Shown in pieces: positions 20,415-31,213 of a stretch of 64,000 nt of DNA. The position numbers and the translations under genes are program-made. Below the pieces are notes generated by a model. The model saw nothing but the letters and a program-made list of their open reading frames with translations, did not search any database and was not told where the DNA came from. Each line of letters opens with the position of its first letter. The stretch's first letter is position 1. Source of the DNA: Gonatopus flavifemur (taxonomy: Eukaryota; Arthropoda; Insecta; Hymenoptera; Dryinidae); the NCBI GenBank assembly GCA_018340375.1, contig JAFFJZ010000094.1, positions 62,001 to 126,000 on the forward strand, written 5' to 3'.

Positions 20415-21707
20415 ACGAGGGTGGATTGATAAGTTTCCGGCCTGACCAAGAGAAGGCGCCACTAGGCCTACCTTGAGGTGGCGTTCTATAGTACCATCCT
20501 TAGATAGCTTGTAGCTATAGTTTCAGTCCGATCGCCATGTTAGTTTAGTTTTGAGAGCACGCTGACCAAGACGCCCTTGTTTTTTTCGTAAAAATGGAAG
20601 AGCTGGAAAATCGTGCTGTCATCAAATACTTTTATTTGAAGGGGTTAACGCCGAAGGAAATTAAAGAAGAGATGGACTCAACACTGGGGACATCCTCCCC
20701 ATCATATTCAACCGTTAAGCAGTGGGTTTCCGAGTTTGAAAAGGGTTGTGTGAGCACCTCTGATGAGCCTCGCTCAGGACGCCCCATTGAGGTCACAACT
20801 CCAGATATGATCGAAAAAATCCATCAAATAGTGCTGAAAGATCGCAGATTAAAAGTTCGTGAGATAGCTGAGACCTGTAAGATGTCATATGAACGTGTAC
20901 AAAATATTTTGCACCAACATTTGTATATGGAAAAGCTCTGTGCGAGATGGGTGCCGCGTTTGCTAACAGTCGACCAAAAATTGATTCGGAAGAACATTTC
21001 TACCGTCAATTTGGCGTTGTATAAGCGTAATCCAAGCGAATTTTTGCGTCGATTCGTAACTGTTGACGAAACTTGGGTCCACCACTACACTCCTGAAACC
21101 AAAGAACAGTCTAAACAGTGGATTGGACCAGGGGAACCAACTCCAAAGAAGGCAAAAACAATTTTTTCGGCGAACAAGGTTATGGCTACTGTTTTTTGGG
21201 ATGCAAGAGGTATTATATACATTGATCACCTTGAAAAGGGTAAAACTATCACTGGTCAATACTACGCAGACTTATTGCAACGTTTGAGCCACGAAGTGAA
21301 AATTAAACGACCTCATCTGGCGAAGAAAAAAATCTTGTTTCATCACGATAACGCACCAGCGCACACGTCAATCGTTGCGATGGCTAAAATCAACGATCTG
21401 AAGTTTGAATTATTGCCGCACCCTCCCTACTCTCCAGACCTAGCCCCGAATGACTATTATCTGTTTCCTAACCTCAAAAAATGGCTTGACGGTGAGAGAT
21501 TTGCGGACAATGAAGAAGTAATCGAAGCTGTGAATGGGTATTTTGAGGAGCTTGACGAATCAGTCTATAGAGATGGCATTACTAGACTAGAACACCGCTA
21601 TGAGAAATGTATCAGCCTTGGAGGAGATTATGTTGAGAAATAAAAAAAAAAATTCTCAAAAACGTTGTTTTTCTTGGTCAGGCCGGAAACTTATCAATCC
21701 ACCCTCG
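20415..21707 (+). mobile_element. Intact mariner transposon (Tc1/mariner)
   Basis: A 1,293-bp element flanked by TA at 20413-20414 and 21708-21709. The left end CGAGGGTGGATTGATAAGTT and right end AACTTATCAATCCACCCTCG are perfect inverted repeats, continuing as TCCGGCCTGACCAAGA with very few differences. It contains one uninterrupted transposase. Size, TA target and structure are those of a complete mariner. It interrupts a GTTACGTAAC-rich repeat. Confidence 0.96.
20594..21643 (+). CDS. Mariner transposase, D,D34D, full length
   Basis: 349 codons, the usual mariner length. The N-terminal half has helix-turn-helix DNA-binding domains (residues about 1-110), with SPSYSTVKQWVSEFEKG and DEPRSGRP. 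The catalytic domain shows VTVDETWVHHYTPE (first D), FHHDNAPAHTS (second D) and YSPDLAPNDYYLFP (third D). I count exactly 34 residues between the second and third aspartates, the mariner signature. Residue 155-ish WVHHYTPETK matches the family's conserved block. No stop, frameshift or missing catalytic residue is seen. The stop codon overlaps an AATAAA hexamer (21639-21644). It may be active, or only recently silenced. Confidence 0.97.
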   Translation: MEELENRAVIKYFYLKGLTPKEIKEEMDSTLGTSSPSYSTVKQWVSEFEKGCVSTSDEPRSGRPIEVTTPDMIEKIHQIVLKDRRLKVREIAETCKMSYERVQNILHQHLYMEKLCARWVPRLLTVDQKLIRKNISTVNLALYKRNPSEFLRRFVTVDETWVHHYTPETKEQSKQWIGPGEPTPKKAKTIFSANKVMATVFWDARGIIYIDHLEKGKTITGQYYADLLQRLSHEVKIKRPHLAKKKILFHHDNAPAHTSIVAMAKINDLKFELLPHPPYSPDLAPNDYYLFPNLKKWLDGERFADNEEVIEAVNGYFEELDESVYRDGITRLEHRYEKCISLGGDYVEK

Positions 21708-21829
21708 TAATTATTACATCACATATATATAACAGAGTTTAGTACCTTGTGATTACTGTGTTATGTGAGATTTACATATGGTGTTCACTGGGTACTCGTT
21801 ATTGTTCTCCGAGTATGCATTTCCCAAGG

Positions 21830-21912
21830 GAACATAAACCTTCGCAAACGTTCAAGAAAAGTTCGCGAACGTCCAGGAACATTCAATGAACGTTCGTGAG
21901 GCTTCGTGTCCT
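21830..21912. repeat. AACGTTC-rich hairpin repeat
   Basis: Short inverted and direct repeats of CGAACGTTC / GAACGTTCG, between CAAGGGAACA and TGTCCTCTTG, form a small fold-back of about 80 bp. Confidence 0.5.
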
Positions 21913-21914
21913 CT

Positions 21915-22440
21915 TGGGGTCGTAGTGTTGGCTGGAGTATGACTTATTGGTTGAGATGGAAAATTTGTTTCCATCTGAATAGCCCCTGATCAAATAAATA
22001 ATCTTCTAAAAGCATTCAACTGATGCTTCTTCTATTTTTATCTAACGTTGAGTGTAATCTTTTTTGAATGGATGAAGTCAGAAAAAACTGAACCGTGCAT
22101 CACTTAAATACCCTTGAATCAGTTGACAAATTTCGTTGACAGTGAAAAGAGGAATCATCATCGGAACCTGAACAAATGGATGCACAAAATCAGGACTGGG
22201 ATTAAAATCATCGGAAATCATCGCAGGGATATTTATGACAAAACACAGCTCAAAGTCATTCTCATGAAACATTCAATGAACGCACAAAGTAGTGATATGA
22301 TCTCTGATTCGATTGAACAGTAACGCTTCCAATTGTACAACCAGTGCCCTGCTGAAAATTCCCCACAGACAACGATAAAATTTTTCCATCGGTTGCAAGG
22401 CGGTTTCTGAAACAAAAATTCATGATGGTATATCGTGAAT
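21915..22440. other. No gene seen
   Basis: Only short chance frames occur. It belongs to the right half of the 8619-23111 element or to insertions in it. Confidence 0.35.
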
Positions 22441-22474
22441 TTACGATAGAACTCTATCCGTTCTTATCGTATTC

Positions 22475-22645
22475 TATAGAATTCAAGAGGAATATATGTG
22501 GTCTTATCATACAATTCCTATAGAAGAAGTATAAATTATATGGAAAAATATGAACCCTTTTTTTTCAAATAATTGATATTTCTTCTATAAAAATTTTACG
22601 ATAAAACTACATATATTTCTCCCAAGTTCCTATATTAACAACCGG
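22475..22645. repeat. Inverted repeat ~160 bp
   Basis: GAGGAATATATGTGGTCTTA at about 22489 pairs with TAAAACTACATATATTTCTC at about 22603, with AT-rich sequence between. The motif AACAACCGGTGG just to its right (22638) also occurs at about 18739, which points to a dispersed repeat family. Confidence 0.5.
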
Positions 22646-23116
22646 TGGAGCTTGAACGTCGCCCGGAGAAAAATGCACATTTTTTGACAGAAAATTGGAG
22701 AGTATTTCATAAAATCTGAGGATATTTCTCAAGTTCGTAGGAAAATTTTTAGCAGCGTCACTATTCTCTGATATTCCATTGATTCCTCAGGAGTCAAATA
22801 TTCCTCAAGGGTTCTCAAGAACTCTTTTCGAATGCTTCCAGAGTCATTGTGCTATCTGGGAAACCTTGAACAATAAAGATCCATATGAAACATACGAGGA
22901 ATTCAAGAACGGTGAACTCACTCACAAAAAAAAATCAAAATCTTTATGCTAATCTGAATGATTTTGCCTCAGTTATTTTTGGGAATTGTAATTTCAAGAA
23001 AAAAGAGATACACTTCCGAAATTCATTACTCATTCCCGACTTCTTCCCGACCTATCGTCATTCCCGACCTATTCCCGAATCCCCGACTTTTCCCAACTAG
23101 TAGACACCATGAATTT

Positions 23117-23350
23117 TGATAAAAAATTTCTAAAAAATGAGAGATTAATCCTAAACCATCTCATCCTGATAGCATTCTCAGAATATTTGGTCTCAAAATC
23201 ATTAATATAATTGACGAAAGAAACAATAATACTAAATATGTAAAACAATTTGAAAATTTTTCCCCTTCCATATATTGAATTCCATATATAAAAATTACTG
23301 ACGAAATCAATTTATAAATCTCAAAGGAATTCAATCAATAGGAAATAAAA
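23117..23350 (-). pseudogene. ND5: NUMT: ND5 N-terminal part
   Basis: The minus-strand translation passes through hydrophobic sequence and then the family block of the type 'P N .L..L.GWDGLGL.S' (here near 23170-23230, with RMRWFRINLSFF where TGA and frame shifts disturb it), ending FYQN, which joins to NAGM at 8610. It is the 5' part of the same ND5 pseudogene. It is cut at about 23350 by the ORF1-only LINE. Confidence 0.78.
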
Positions 23351-23355
23351 AATCA

Positions 23356-24445
23356 ATTTCGGACTTCTGGTAAGATGGCGATGAGGGTATCACGGGCAGT
23401 ACGTGGTAGAGAATTTCGAGTAGCGAAAAAAGGGAAAGTACTGAGTGTCGATAAGCAAAAGTGTGTGGAGTGGAAGAAGAAACAGGTCACAGTGTTTTTT
23501 TGGTGAAAGTGAGTGGCGGAGAGGCAAAGGAGAGGCAGAAGGTGAAAGTGTAATTTTGGAGGCAATATTGGAACACGTGAACGTGAGATGGAGAGAGAGG
23601 AGATAAGGAGGTTGGTGGAAGAGGAGGTCGAGAGGAGGATGAGGCCAAAAGCAGAAGAATGGGAGAAGAAGATGGAAGAGGAGTGTAAAAGACGAGAAGT
23701 AAAATATCTGGAGAAGTTGTTCGAAACGCTACAAAGAAGACTGGGTGAATCAAAGGGAGACGGAGAGAGAACGAGAGAAGGAGGAGTGCTGCCATCTAGG
23801 GAAAGTGTACCATCGGGGGTCATCAAGAAAGGCTATGAAGAGGAAAGGGAGGAGCGGATAGGGAAAGGAGAAGGAGAGTCGGTAGGGAGGAAAAATGGAG
23901 CGGAAGGCAAAGGGCGAGAGGGCCATCTACCGGGAGCAGGGAGAAGCTATGGAAAAGAAGCAGAAGAACAGGAGGAGAGGAGAAAGAAGGATGGAGGAGA
24001 AGCAGGAGAAGAGAGGGTGCGAGCGAAGAGGTTCGAGGACTGGAAGGTGAAAGACAGAAGATGGAGGAAGAGGAACGTGATTGTGAGAGGATGAGGAGTA
24101 GGAGAAATGAAGGATAGCAGCAAGTTGCTGGAAACTATGGAAGAGAAAATAAGTATGAAACTGAGAGTGGAGTCGATAAGGAAAATTGGAGTGGAGGGAA
24201 AAGATGTGTGGATCAGATTCATGAACGAGGAGACGATAGAGGAGGTGGGGGGAGAGGAAGAACGCGCTGAGGTGGTTAGGAATATACGTGGATCCGGACT
24301 TGACGAGAGAGGAAAGAAGTGGAGGAAGAAGGGAACTGGAGAGAAGAGAGAGCAAGTAGGAAGAAGAGTGGAGCGAGAGGGGGCAGGGAAGTGAACGCAG
24401 ACGACGAGAGGGATTAATAATAATATTTCTATTAAAAATATATAT
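23356..24445 (+). mobile_element. ORF1-only LINE derivative (plus-strand copy)
   Basis: It begins with a 5' region starting near ACTTCTGGTAAGATGGCG and carries ORF1 (23588-24394). It ends in a short AT-rich tail (TAATAATAATATTTC) and a G run at 24448. No EN or RT follows. Same family as 6300-7790. It interrupts the NUMT between ND5 and ND4. Confidence 0.7.
23588..24394 (+). pseudogene. LINE ORF1 protein, frameshifted
   Basis: MEREEIRRLVEEEVERRMRP starts a highly charged coiled coil. KDRRWRKRNVIVRG (about residue 155) begins the RRM-like part. After a TGA near 24092 the continuation reads RKIGVEGKDVWIRFMNEETI in another segment, then KKWRKKGTGEKREQVGR. The order of blocks equals that of 6500-7351. 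It is likely an RNA-binding ORF1. At least two disruptions. Confidence 0.75.
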
Positions 24446-24909
24446 GGGGGGGGGGGGGGCGCTAGTGTAGCATGATATGCAACAGTCGTGTTTTTATCGC
24501 TCTATTCTCCGACAAATTTCTAATCGGCTGAAAATACTCCAATCAGAAAGTCAGTGTGATCAGAGTTTCAAGTGACCGACAGTGCACGTCTGTCCTGTGT
24601 TTTGTGTCTGAGTTTGGTGATTCTGCGTGTGTTTGACTGCATTCAAAGTCGCTGTTATCTGGGAACGACAAGAATCTCCTGAGGAGGGCATATTGTTTGA
24701 CGGTAATGCGCATGCGTCTTATCCTTGAGTACTCCGAAGAATTTATCGAGGTGGCAGCACCTACAGGATTCATTGTAGCAGAGTGATTCTGACAGCCTGA
24801 AGGCGGAGCATCAAGGAGGCCATCACAAACTGAGCGTGGCCGAGGGAGGTCCGTTCATTAGTACTAGACCACGAAAATCCTATCACGGCAGGCCTCCTAA
24901 GGCTTACTC

Positions 24910-25754
24910 ATGGTCGAGGGCAAGATCTCTTGTGACTCGAAGATCACGGATCTCCTACTGCGGAAAAGAAACCGACGTCTGGATACTTCCTCTTCTTCGG
25001 ATCCTGAATACCACAAGAACTCTGTGGATAACTCTGATTCAGATAAGATTACAAACACCCGTAGAATTGATTTCAAAAAATACAAAGCCGTTGGAGCTTC
25101 TCCTCCTTCCGCAGTTCCTGTACATCAGAATTCAATTCCCTCACTAATCGCAAATTCTTCCGCGGATTCAACAGGTAACTTAGACATGGATGATAAGCAG
25201 GTCGACATCTTCAAAGACTAGATCAAGTCGAAAATCATTTGCGCACTGAAATGAATGAGTTACGTAACGATCTTCGGAACAGGTTGAGCAAACTTGGAGG
25301 AGAATGCGAACAGTCACGAAAAACAAACGCTGAACTCGCGAAAAGTGGACAAGAAAGACACGAGACCATCGAAAGGCATGAACGACTCCACAAAGCACAC
25401 AATGTCGTGGTCAGTGGATTGCGTGTCAACTCTAACAACGTTCTGGGAGAGGCCAATAATTTTTTCAAAGACAAGTTTCTGCTGCAAAACGCGGTTGAGG
25501 AGGCTAGAATTGTCGGAAACGGAGAAACCAACAAGATGCTGATCAGATTCTCCTCTCTAGCCAGTAAAAACGGAGTCATGAAACTCAAGAAGGATAAGTT
25601 GAGGAATGAAAATATCTTTATCAAAAACGACAATACGGATCAGGAAAGATATATTGCATTTCAGGCCAGATGTCTTGTCCGTGAAACGATAAAACACGGA
25701 GGGACAGCCAAAGTACTGAACCACAAAAAAGTAATAGTTGATGGTCAGGTTTGA
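24910..25754 (+). pseudogene. LINE-B ORF1 protein, one frameshift
   Basis: The first segment (24910-25221) is a Ser-rich, charged N-terminal region (DLLLRKRNRRLDTSSSSD). The second (25239-25754) begins RTEMNELRNDLRNRLSKLG, a coiled coil of about 50 residues, then HKAHNVVVSGLRVNSNN, the start of the RRM-like domain, and ends NHKKVIVDGQV. This is the classic ORF1 order. The frames are linked by a single frameshift near 25220. Confidence 0.72.
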
Positions 25755-26059
25755 GTGTGGAACTCTGAGCAAGAAACGTTTCTCTCCATTCAATCCCCAA
25801 GAAAAGCAAAGCGGCCATATAATGAAGTGGCATAGAAGAAGCCGGATCAGCCTACACTCCAAGAGAACACTATCATCGACGGTGTTATTCAGCCCAGATC
25901 TTCAAACAACTGGAATCGACCACAGCGAAAAAAATGGACCAGAGATCCAATAGCAGAAAAACCTAATCAAGAGCACATAAATCGATCATTATTTCAGAGC
26001 AAACCCGGTACAGAAGTACGAGTTGATAATTACCTGCGAAGCGTGGCCAAGGATAGTAC

Positions 26060-26880
26060 AGTTGGATTTTTAATATGGAATTGTAACGGCCTAAACAGGT
26101 CCCGCAGCATGTTAGATACACTGGAGGCCGACTTTTTTAGAATTGTGGAGACATGGCAGGTAACCCCCTGTAATCTAGGCAGTTACGTAAATGAGAAATA
26201 TCATTGTATATGTTAGTTGGAAAGAATAAAACATCAATCATCATACATCTCTTCCTTTTCAACCAATGGTTTCGTTGATTTGTCATTTCATTGATTCGGC
26301 CCCCACCCCTTCCGAGTGGTGGACTACCCATGCTAACCACAAAAAAGTACTCTGAACCGGAAATTTTAGAAATAATTAATTTCTGGATTCTTATTAGAAT
26401 TCAGCTAGACTCGTCTTACATAATCTTATGTACTGTATATTTTGATCCTCCCAGTGTGTTGACATTTGTTCTTGATCTTTTTCAAGATAGTCTTATGAAA
26501 ATTCAACAAAAACTCCCGAACGATTATGTTTTTTTGGAGGTGATTCCAATTCTAGAATTCATGACAATAATACTCTGCCTTGTTAGTTAATCGAAGGAAC
26601 TACTCTCGAGTCCCAGCGTGCTTCACTGGATGGCGTTTGCAACGAAAGAGGTCAGGAGCTGTTAGAATTTAATGCTGGTGATGGTTTTGCTGTTATCAAT
26701 GGATGATCATTATCTGACAATCCAGCGCAGTTCACCTATGTAAGTAAGGCGGGCTGCAGCGTGATTGATCTGATTTGGGCCAAACTCGATAATCTAGATA
26801 TTGTCAGGGATGTAGAAGTCTTGCACACTCCAATTCTTTCGGATCACTTCCCTGTGCAATTAAAGCTCTCGATTCAAAAG
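26060..26880 (+). pseudogene. LINE-B endonuclease, interrupted
   Basis: GFLIWNCNGLNRSRSM at about 26070 is the EN start (the 'N.NGL' motif), reaching RIVETWQ (the catalytic E). It is then broken by the segment at 26155-26340. EN resumes with SSYIILCTVYFDPPSV, then VFLE...ILEF in disturbed frames, and ends with AQFTYVSKAGCSVIDLIW and ILSDHFPVQL (SDH motif). Several stops. Confidence 0.72.
26155..26340. repeat. Foreign segment inside LINE-B endonuclease
   Basis: The EN reading stops after ETWQ and resumes near 26345. The intervening ~185 bp includes CCCCCTGTAATCTAGGCAGT and ends around CCGAGTGGTGGACTACCC. Neither coding sequence nor clear terminal repeats are visible. Confidence 0.45.
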
Positions 26881-27078
26881 GATAAATGTTCCCCTCGTCG
26901 AACCAGGGGACAACTCCCAACCCTCACTAAGATTGTTTGGCAACAGGATAAGGTCGATGCTCATTCTCAAGTCCTGCTCTGGTCGCCACGAATTCTAACT
27001 GATTTTTCCATCTCTGGAATTGGGGACATTTCAAAAAAACTTGAAATGGCAGTATCTGGGGCCTGTTTGATATAAGGG

Positions 27079-28475
27079 ATGACAGAAAACGCGGTGACCA
27101 GAAGTTCTGTGATGAAGAGCTGCCGCTGGTTCGACGAAGACTGTACGTGGGCGACACATGAATACAAGCATTTTCTTAAGCTCTGTAAAAGATCTAAGTT
27201 TGTGGATACATTTGCTGTAACATCAATGTTAGAAAAGAAGCGAGCCTATAAATTCATTTCAAAACAAAAGAAACGATTTTATGACAATAAGCTAAAAGAA
27301 GACCTGGCAAATGTTAGGAACGCAAAAAGTTTGTGGAAGGCTATCTCCGAGTTTATATTCAGATCGTTCAAATCAAATGCGATTTCTAGTGATACATAGC
27401 TTGGGTTCTTTAGAAATGTTCATGGACCAAGAGTAGATTCAAATCTTACCTTGTATAGTGTGAAACATCCTCTACTGGACACTGATTTTACGTTGATTGA
27501 ACTATTATCATGCCTAAACAGTTTGAAAAATTCGAAAGCTCCGAGGGTAAGAACTTTAACAAAGTTCTTAGGGAGAAAACTCTACCCAGATCATAGTCCA
27601 AATCTCTCATTTCGATGCTTCACAAGAAAAGAGATGGAAAAGACCCTAGTAATTATAGAAGCATTGCTTTAATGTGCAGTATTGCGAAGATTTCCACCAC
27701 TCTGCTAAGGGACCGACTCACTACTTGGGTAGAGAAATCCAATATTTTACCGGAATGTCAGGCTGGGTTCCAAAAGGGCACAGGATGCGATGACAATATT
27801 TTTGCGTCTCTGGCAACTGTCCAGGCCCAACTCAGGTTCAAGGAGCACACAGTATATGCGACAGTGGCGGACTTTAAAAGGGCCTTCGATTCAGTCAAGC
27901 ACAACCTGTTATGGTCCAAACTACTCACCATGGGTATAAGTGGGGAATATATCAGAATTTTGAGATCTTTCTACAACCTAGCCACAGCTCAAGTTAAAAT
28001 GGGAACCTCGCTTTCTCAAGTAATTGAGATAACGGAGGGGGTCTTCCAAGGCGAATCCCTCAGTCCCTTACTTTTTGTCTTGTTCTTGGCTGACATCGAG
28101 GACTTTTTTAGGGTTAATGGCTGTGAAGAACTCAGCATGGGAGTGGCGAGGGACGTTTTAATGCTTATATTTGCGGATGATTCAGTAATTTTTTCGCACT
28201 CATTCGCTGACACATTGGAGAAAATGAAGGTTCTTATAACTTACTGTGGAAAAAATGGTCTCTTGATCAATACTAATGAAACTAAAATTCCTCCGTTCAA
28301 TAGGACTTGGAGTATGAGAACGGCAAAAAAGCACACCTACCTGATTCGGCAAGAACGTTTCGAGGTTGAGAGCAGTGCCGATTACTCGGGTGTAGTAATT
28401 CGAAGTTCAACATTGGGACTCGAGGCAGCCGAGAAAGTTATCAAAAAAGCTAGGACTGCGTCTGGAGCGGTTTAA
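27079..28475 (+). pseudogene. LINE-B reverse transcriptase
   Basis: The linker between EN and RT (27079-27399, with SCRWFDEDCTWA) is followed by RT: KRDGKDPSNYRSIALMCS, YATVADFKRAFDSVKHN (motif A, D), EGVFQGESLSPLLFVLFL (motif B) and LMLIFADDSVIFSHS (motif C, FADD), then NGLLINTNETK. Catalytic residues are present. Frameshifts occur near 27400 and 27615. Confidence 0.87.
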
Positions 28476-28489
28476 GCTCTACTTGCAAA

Positions 28490-28990
28490 AGGTGAGTCAG
28501 ATGCATGGCCCGCTAAAATAAAAATGTAAGACGCAATGGTTGTCTCAACGCTTCTCTACGGGGTGGCATTTTGGGGGCTCAGATACACGGACAAGATAGG
28601 AATCGTAGAAGTCAATTTCTTCCAAAAACTTTTGGCTCTTCTGGGGTGCACCCCAGGATATGCATTGAGGCTTGGATTGGGCATCTGCCTCTAGCTTATG
28701 AAGTCATGAAACTGGCTTGGAACTGGCTCATTGAATTGGTCAAAATAAATGAAACCCGTATTCCTGAACAGTGTTTCTTGCGACTGTATCATCTAGCGAA
28801 GTACTACCCGAGTCCCAAGAAGTTCAATTGGGCGCTACAATTTCGTGACTCCTTCGTAACGACGGGTTTTGAGCATATTTGGGATAATTTGAACTCGGAG
28901 GATTTGAGAAGGAACAAAGAGGCTATTTTCCTAGCGTATGCGCAACATCTGAGAAGGATCGACATGGAAAGATACCAATGCATGCCCTGA
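28490..28990 (+). pseudogene. LINE-B C-terminal region
   Basis: In a new frame it reads LRYTDKIG-like sequence, then WIGHLPLAYEVMKLAWNWLI, RIPEQCFLRLYHLAKYY and NWALQFRD. The same pattern occurs at 4401-4667 and 29640-29890. This is the conserved post-RT region of the clade. Confidence 0.65.
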
Positions 28991-29196
28991 GGAATCTGCC
29001 CATCATGTTAGGGACTAGGTGAGTCAGCTATCCCCAAGCGTGGCGACGGCATCTGTTTGACCCACCGCCGCTGATGTCTGCGACACCGCGCGCCGACAAG
29101 GAAGATCACACAGTAGTGACCGATACCGGCGACTGCTGCGAGGGAAGCCCAACTGGTAAACTAATGCGAACGACCACACTTAATAAATCTTCAAAG

Positions 29197-29262
29197 TCAT
29201 TGAGAGGCCGGCCAATTATTGCAATTGCATTAAGACGAGAAAGGTCTGATAGCCTAAACAAT
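29197..29262. repeat. Repeat shared with 7700-7765 (inverted)
   Basis: GAGGCCGGCCAATT and GAAAGGTCTGATAGCCTAAA match the inverted sequence at 7700-7765. Confidence 0.6.
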
Positions 29263-29269
29263 ACACGTA

Positions 29270-29890
29270 TGTTGGTAAGAGTGGGCTCAGCACCATTGAC
29301 TTGATATGGGTCTCGGCGAACCAGGTGGATATGATAAATGACTTAACAGTTCGAAATGATTCACTGGGATCCGATCATCTCGGAGTTGAACTACAAATAC
29401 TGTGGAAAGCTATACCTACTTGGGAGTTGAGATTTCCTCATCAGGTATCGGTTCCCGAGCAGTAAATTCCGCGGTGACTAAGGCGGGTTTGCCCACGGTA
29501 TCAATTATGAAAATTCTATCAAGAGCCAAAGCGGACTCTTGGGACGCCTATTGCAAAGTATATGATAGCACCGTATCCTCCACCCTATTGTATACTCCCC
29601 CAGTATGGGGACTTTGTCATCTGGATACTCTTGAAAGGGCCCAGAAGGTGTTATTCAAGCGCCTGGTTCTATTACCAAGAAATACAGCAGGGTACATTTT
29701 GCGGTTGGAACTGGGCATAATCCCAATAGCATACCGGGTGATTAAACTGGCTCTTAGATGGATCCTAAGAATACTGAAAATGGATGAATCAAGATTGCCG
29801 AAAGTATGTTTCATGCGACTTGTACGGCTAGCTGAGGCCGGGAAGGAAGGCATAACTTACAACTGGATATCTACTTTGCAGCATGCATGA
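29270..29890 (+). pseudogene. LINE-G fragment: EN end joined to RT C-terminus
   Basis: 29279-29400 encodes the EN C-terminus (STIDLIWVSANQVD, then LGSDHLGVELQI, with the SDH motif). At about 29400 it passes directly into the RT thumb and C-terminal region (YTYLGVEISSSGIGSR, then RLELGIIPIAYRVIKLALRW and RLPKVCFMRLVRLAEA). Palm motifs are missing, so an internal deletion removed most of RT. Confidence 0.7.
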
Positions 29891-30124
29891 CGTGACACCA
29901 ACTCCTCTGACGAAGTTGAGGAAGAATTAATTAGGACTCAGATCAAAATTGATCAAGATAAATTTGAGATATGGTCAATATATGATAGCTAGGACTTGAA
30001 GAGGCTGATTGGAGTATTGAATAGAGGAGTAGGAGATGAGGGAGCGGGAAGCATGATGATAGGTGGAGATTTTAATATTAGAATAGGAGAGTTAGGAGGT
30101 TGGGAGGTAGGAGAAGGAAAGGAC

Positions 30125-31130
30125 TCTGCCAATTGGCACATGGCTCCCTCGTTTGTGTTGAAAAAAAATACATGTTTTCCTTCTCTCTCCCGTTTTTCTT
30201 GGAGAATCAGGTTAAAATTCATATGAGACTGTGATCAACACTGCATGAAGCTGTGGTGGAAATTTCATGACAAGTGAATGATAGAAACGGAAGTTATCCG
30301 CATGTTAACGATGTTTACGAAATTTCCAAATTTTGTTCCGAAGCTCAGTGCTTACCACTTCCTTCCTTCAATTCCGATTTGTTTGAAATCCACACCATAC
30401 AACTAACCTCCCGTGAACTGATTATACAACAAGTTTCATGACATTCGGATGATACTGACATGGGGAAGGCATGCTTTCAAAATATTGTCAAATAATGTGA
30501 ATCGCGAAACAAAAATTTTCTACAGTTTCCAATCGATTAGAATAATACTCATATGGGGCCACTATAGGATCATCACTAGAACGTGATATAAGTTTTATTG
30601 CAATCGAAAATCGGAAACAGAGGAACGCGCGTTCACAAAATCACGATTTTTCGAAAAATTTCTCCTCACCCCTCCCGTTCTTCTGTAACGATAAGGTTTA
30701 AACTTATATGGAAACACCATCAACACTGCACATGACTCTGGTGGAAATTTTATCATGGTCGTGTAATACGAACAAAAGATATACACGTTCGCGAATTTGT
30801 TACAAACACACAGACAAACAGACAGATAAAAAGGAACCTGATTTGCTTTCTTTTACTCCCCCCAATTCCAATGTGCCTGGAATTTATATCATATAACTAA
30901 CATCTCGTTAATCGGATATACTCGGAGTTTCAAGACATTTGGATAAGATGGACATGAGGAAGGCATGCTTAAAAAAACTCGAAACGATCACAAAGCTTCC
31001 CTCTAAACGAGGAAGCAGAATACAGATTCCAAAGAAAAATTTTGCACAGTTTTCAACCGATTTGGATAAAACTCATATGGGACTACTATCGGTTCATGAC
31101 TAGAACGTGGTTGGAGTTTGATCAGATTCG
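30125..31130. repeat. Tandem dimer of ~500-bp units inside LINE-C
   Basis: Unit 1 (about 30125-30620) and unit 2 (about 30640-31130) share ordered blocks: TCATATGAGAC/TATATGGAAAC with ATCAACACTGCA, GTGGAAATTT, ACTAACMTCNCGT, GGAAGGCATGCTT and GACTAGAACGTG-like endings. Similarity is moderate, so the duplication is old. It separates two parts of the LINE-C endonuclease. No coding frame. Confidence 0.65.
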
Positions 31131-31213
31131 GATAATAATGGTAGAGGAAACAGTAAGGACAAAGTGGTTGGTAATCAAGAAAAGGAATTAATTGATATGA
31201 TCAAAAGTAAAGG

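Larger units (their letters stand above)
10272..21792. repeat. Possible outer element with CCAGTGAACAC ends
   Basis: CCAGTGAACAC at 10271-10281 is mirrored by GTGTTCACTGG at about 21780-21790. Both are followed inward by GTTACNTAA/TTACATAA-type motifs (10282-10440, 20160-20410, 21715-21780). This suggests one element later split by the TIR element, the hAT and the mariner. No target duplication is evident, so this is tentative. Confidence 0.35.
8619..23111. mobile_element. Element with CATGGTGTCTACTA inverted ends and 5-bp TSD, heavily nested
   Basis: The left end reads CATGGTGTCTACTA and the right end TAGTAGACACCATG, each followed inward by repeats of 'TTCCCGAC' (left 8660-8700, right 23030-23095). 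The flanks are AATTT at 8614-8618 and AATTT at 23112-23116, and removing the insert rejoins ND5 exactly. The element's own sequence is probably 8619 to about 10270 plus 21800-23111; the rest is nested insertions. No transposase of its own is visible. Terminal clusters of TTCCCGAC-like repeats occur in some hAT-related MITEs, but a 5-bp duplication does not fit hAT, so the superfamily is left open. Confidence 0.72.
24470..29000 (+). mobile_element. LINE-B, degenerate non-LTR retrotransposon
   Basis: Plus-strand order: ORF1 (24910-25754), EN (26060-26880, interrupted), RT (27079-28475) and C-terminal region (28500-28990). The C-terminus matches LINE-A and LINE-G. Frame breaks are numerous. A foreign segment of about 180 bp lies at 26155-26340. 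Confidence 0.82.

Noticed and set aside
10272..21792. Claiming the CCAGTGAACAC pair as a defined transposon
   Set aside because: No target duplication and much diverged interior; kept only as a tentative repeat.
23353..23826. Minus frames of 102-157 codons over the LINE ORF1
   Set aside because: Antisense shadows of the charged ORF1, Ser/Leu/Pro-rich.
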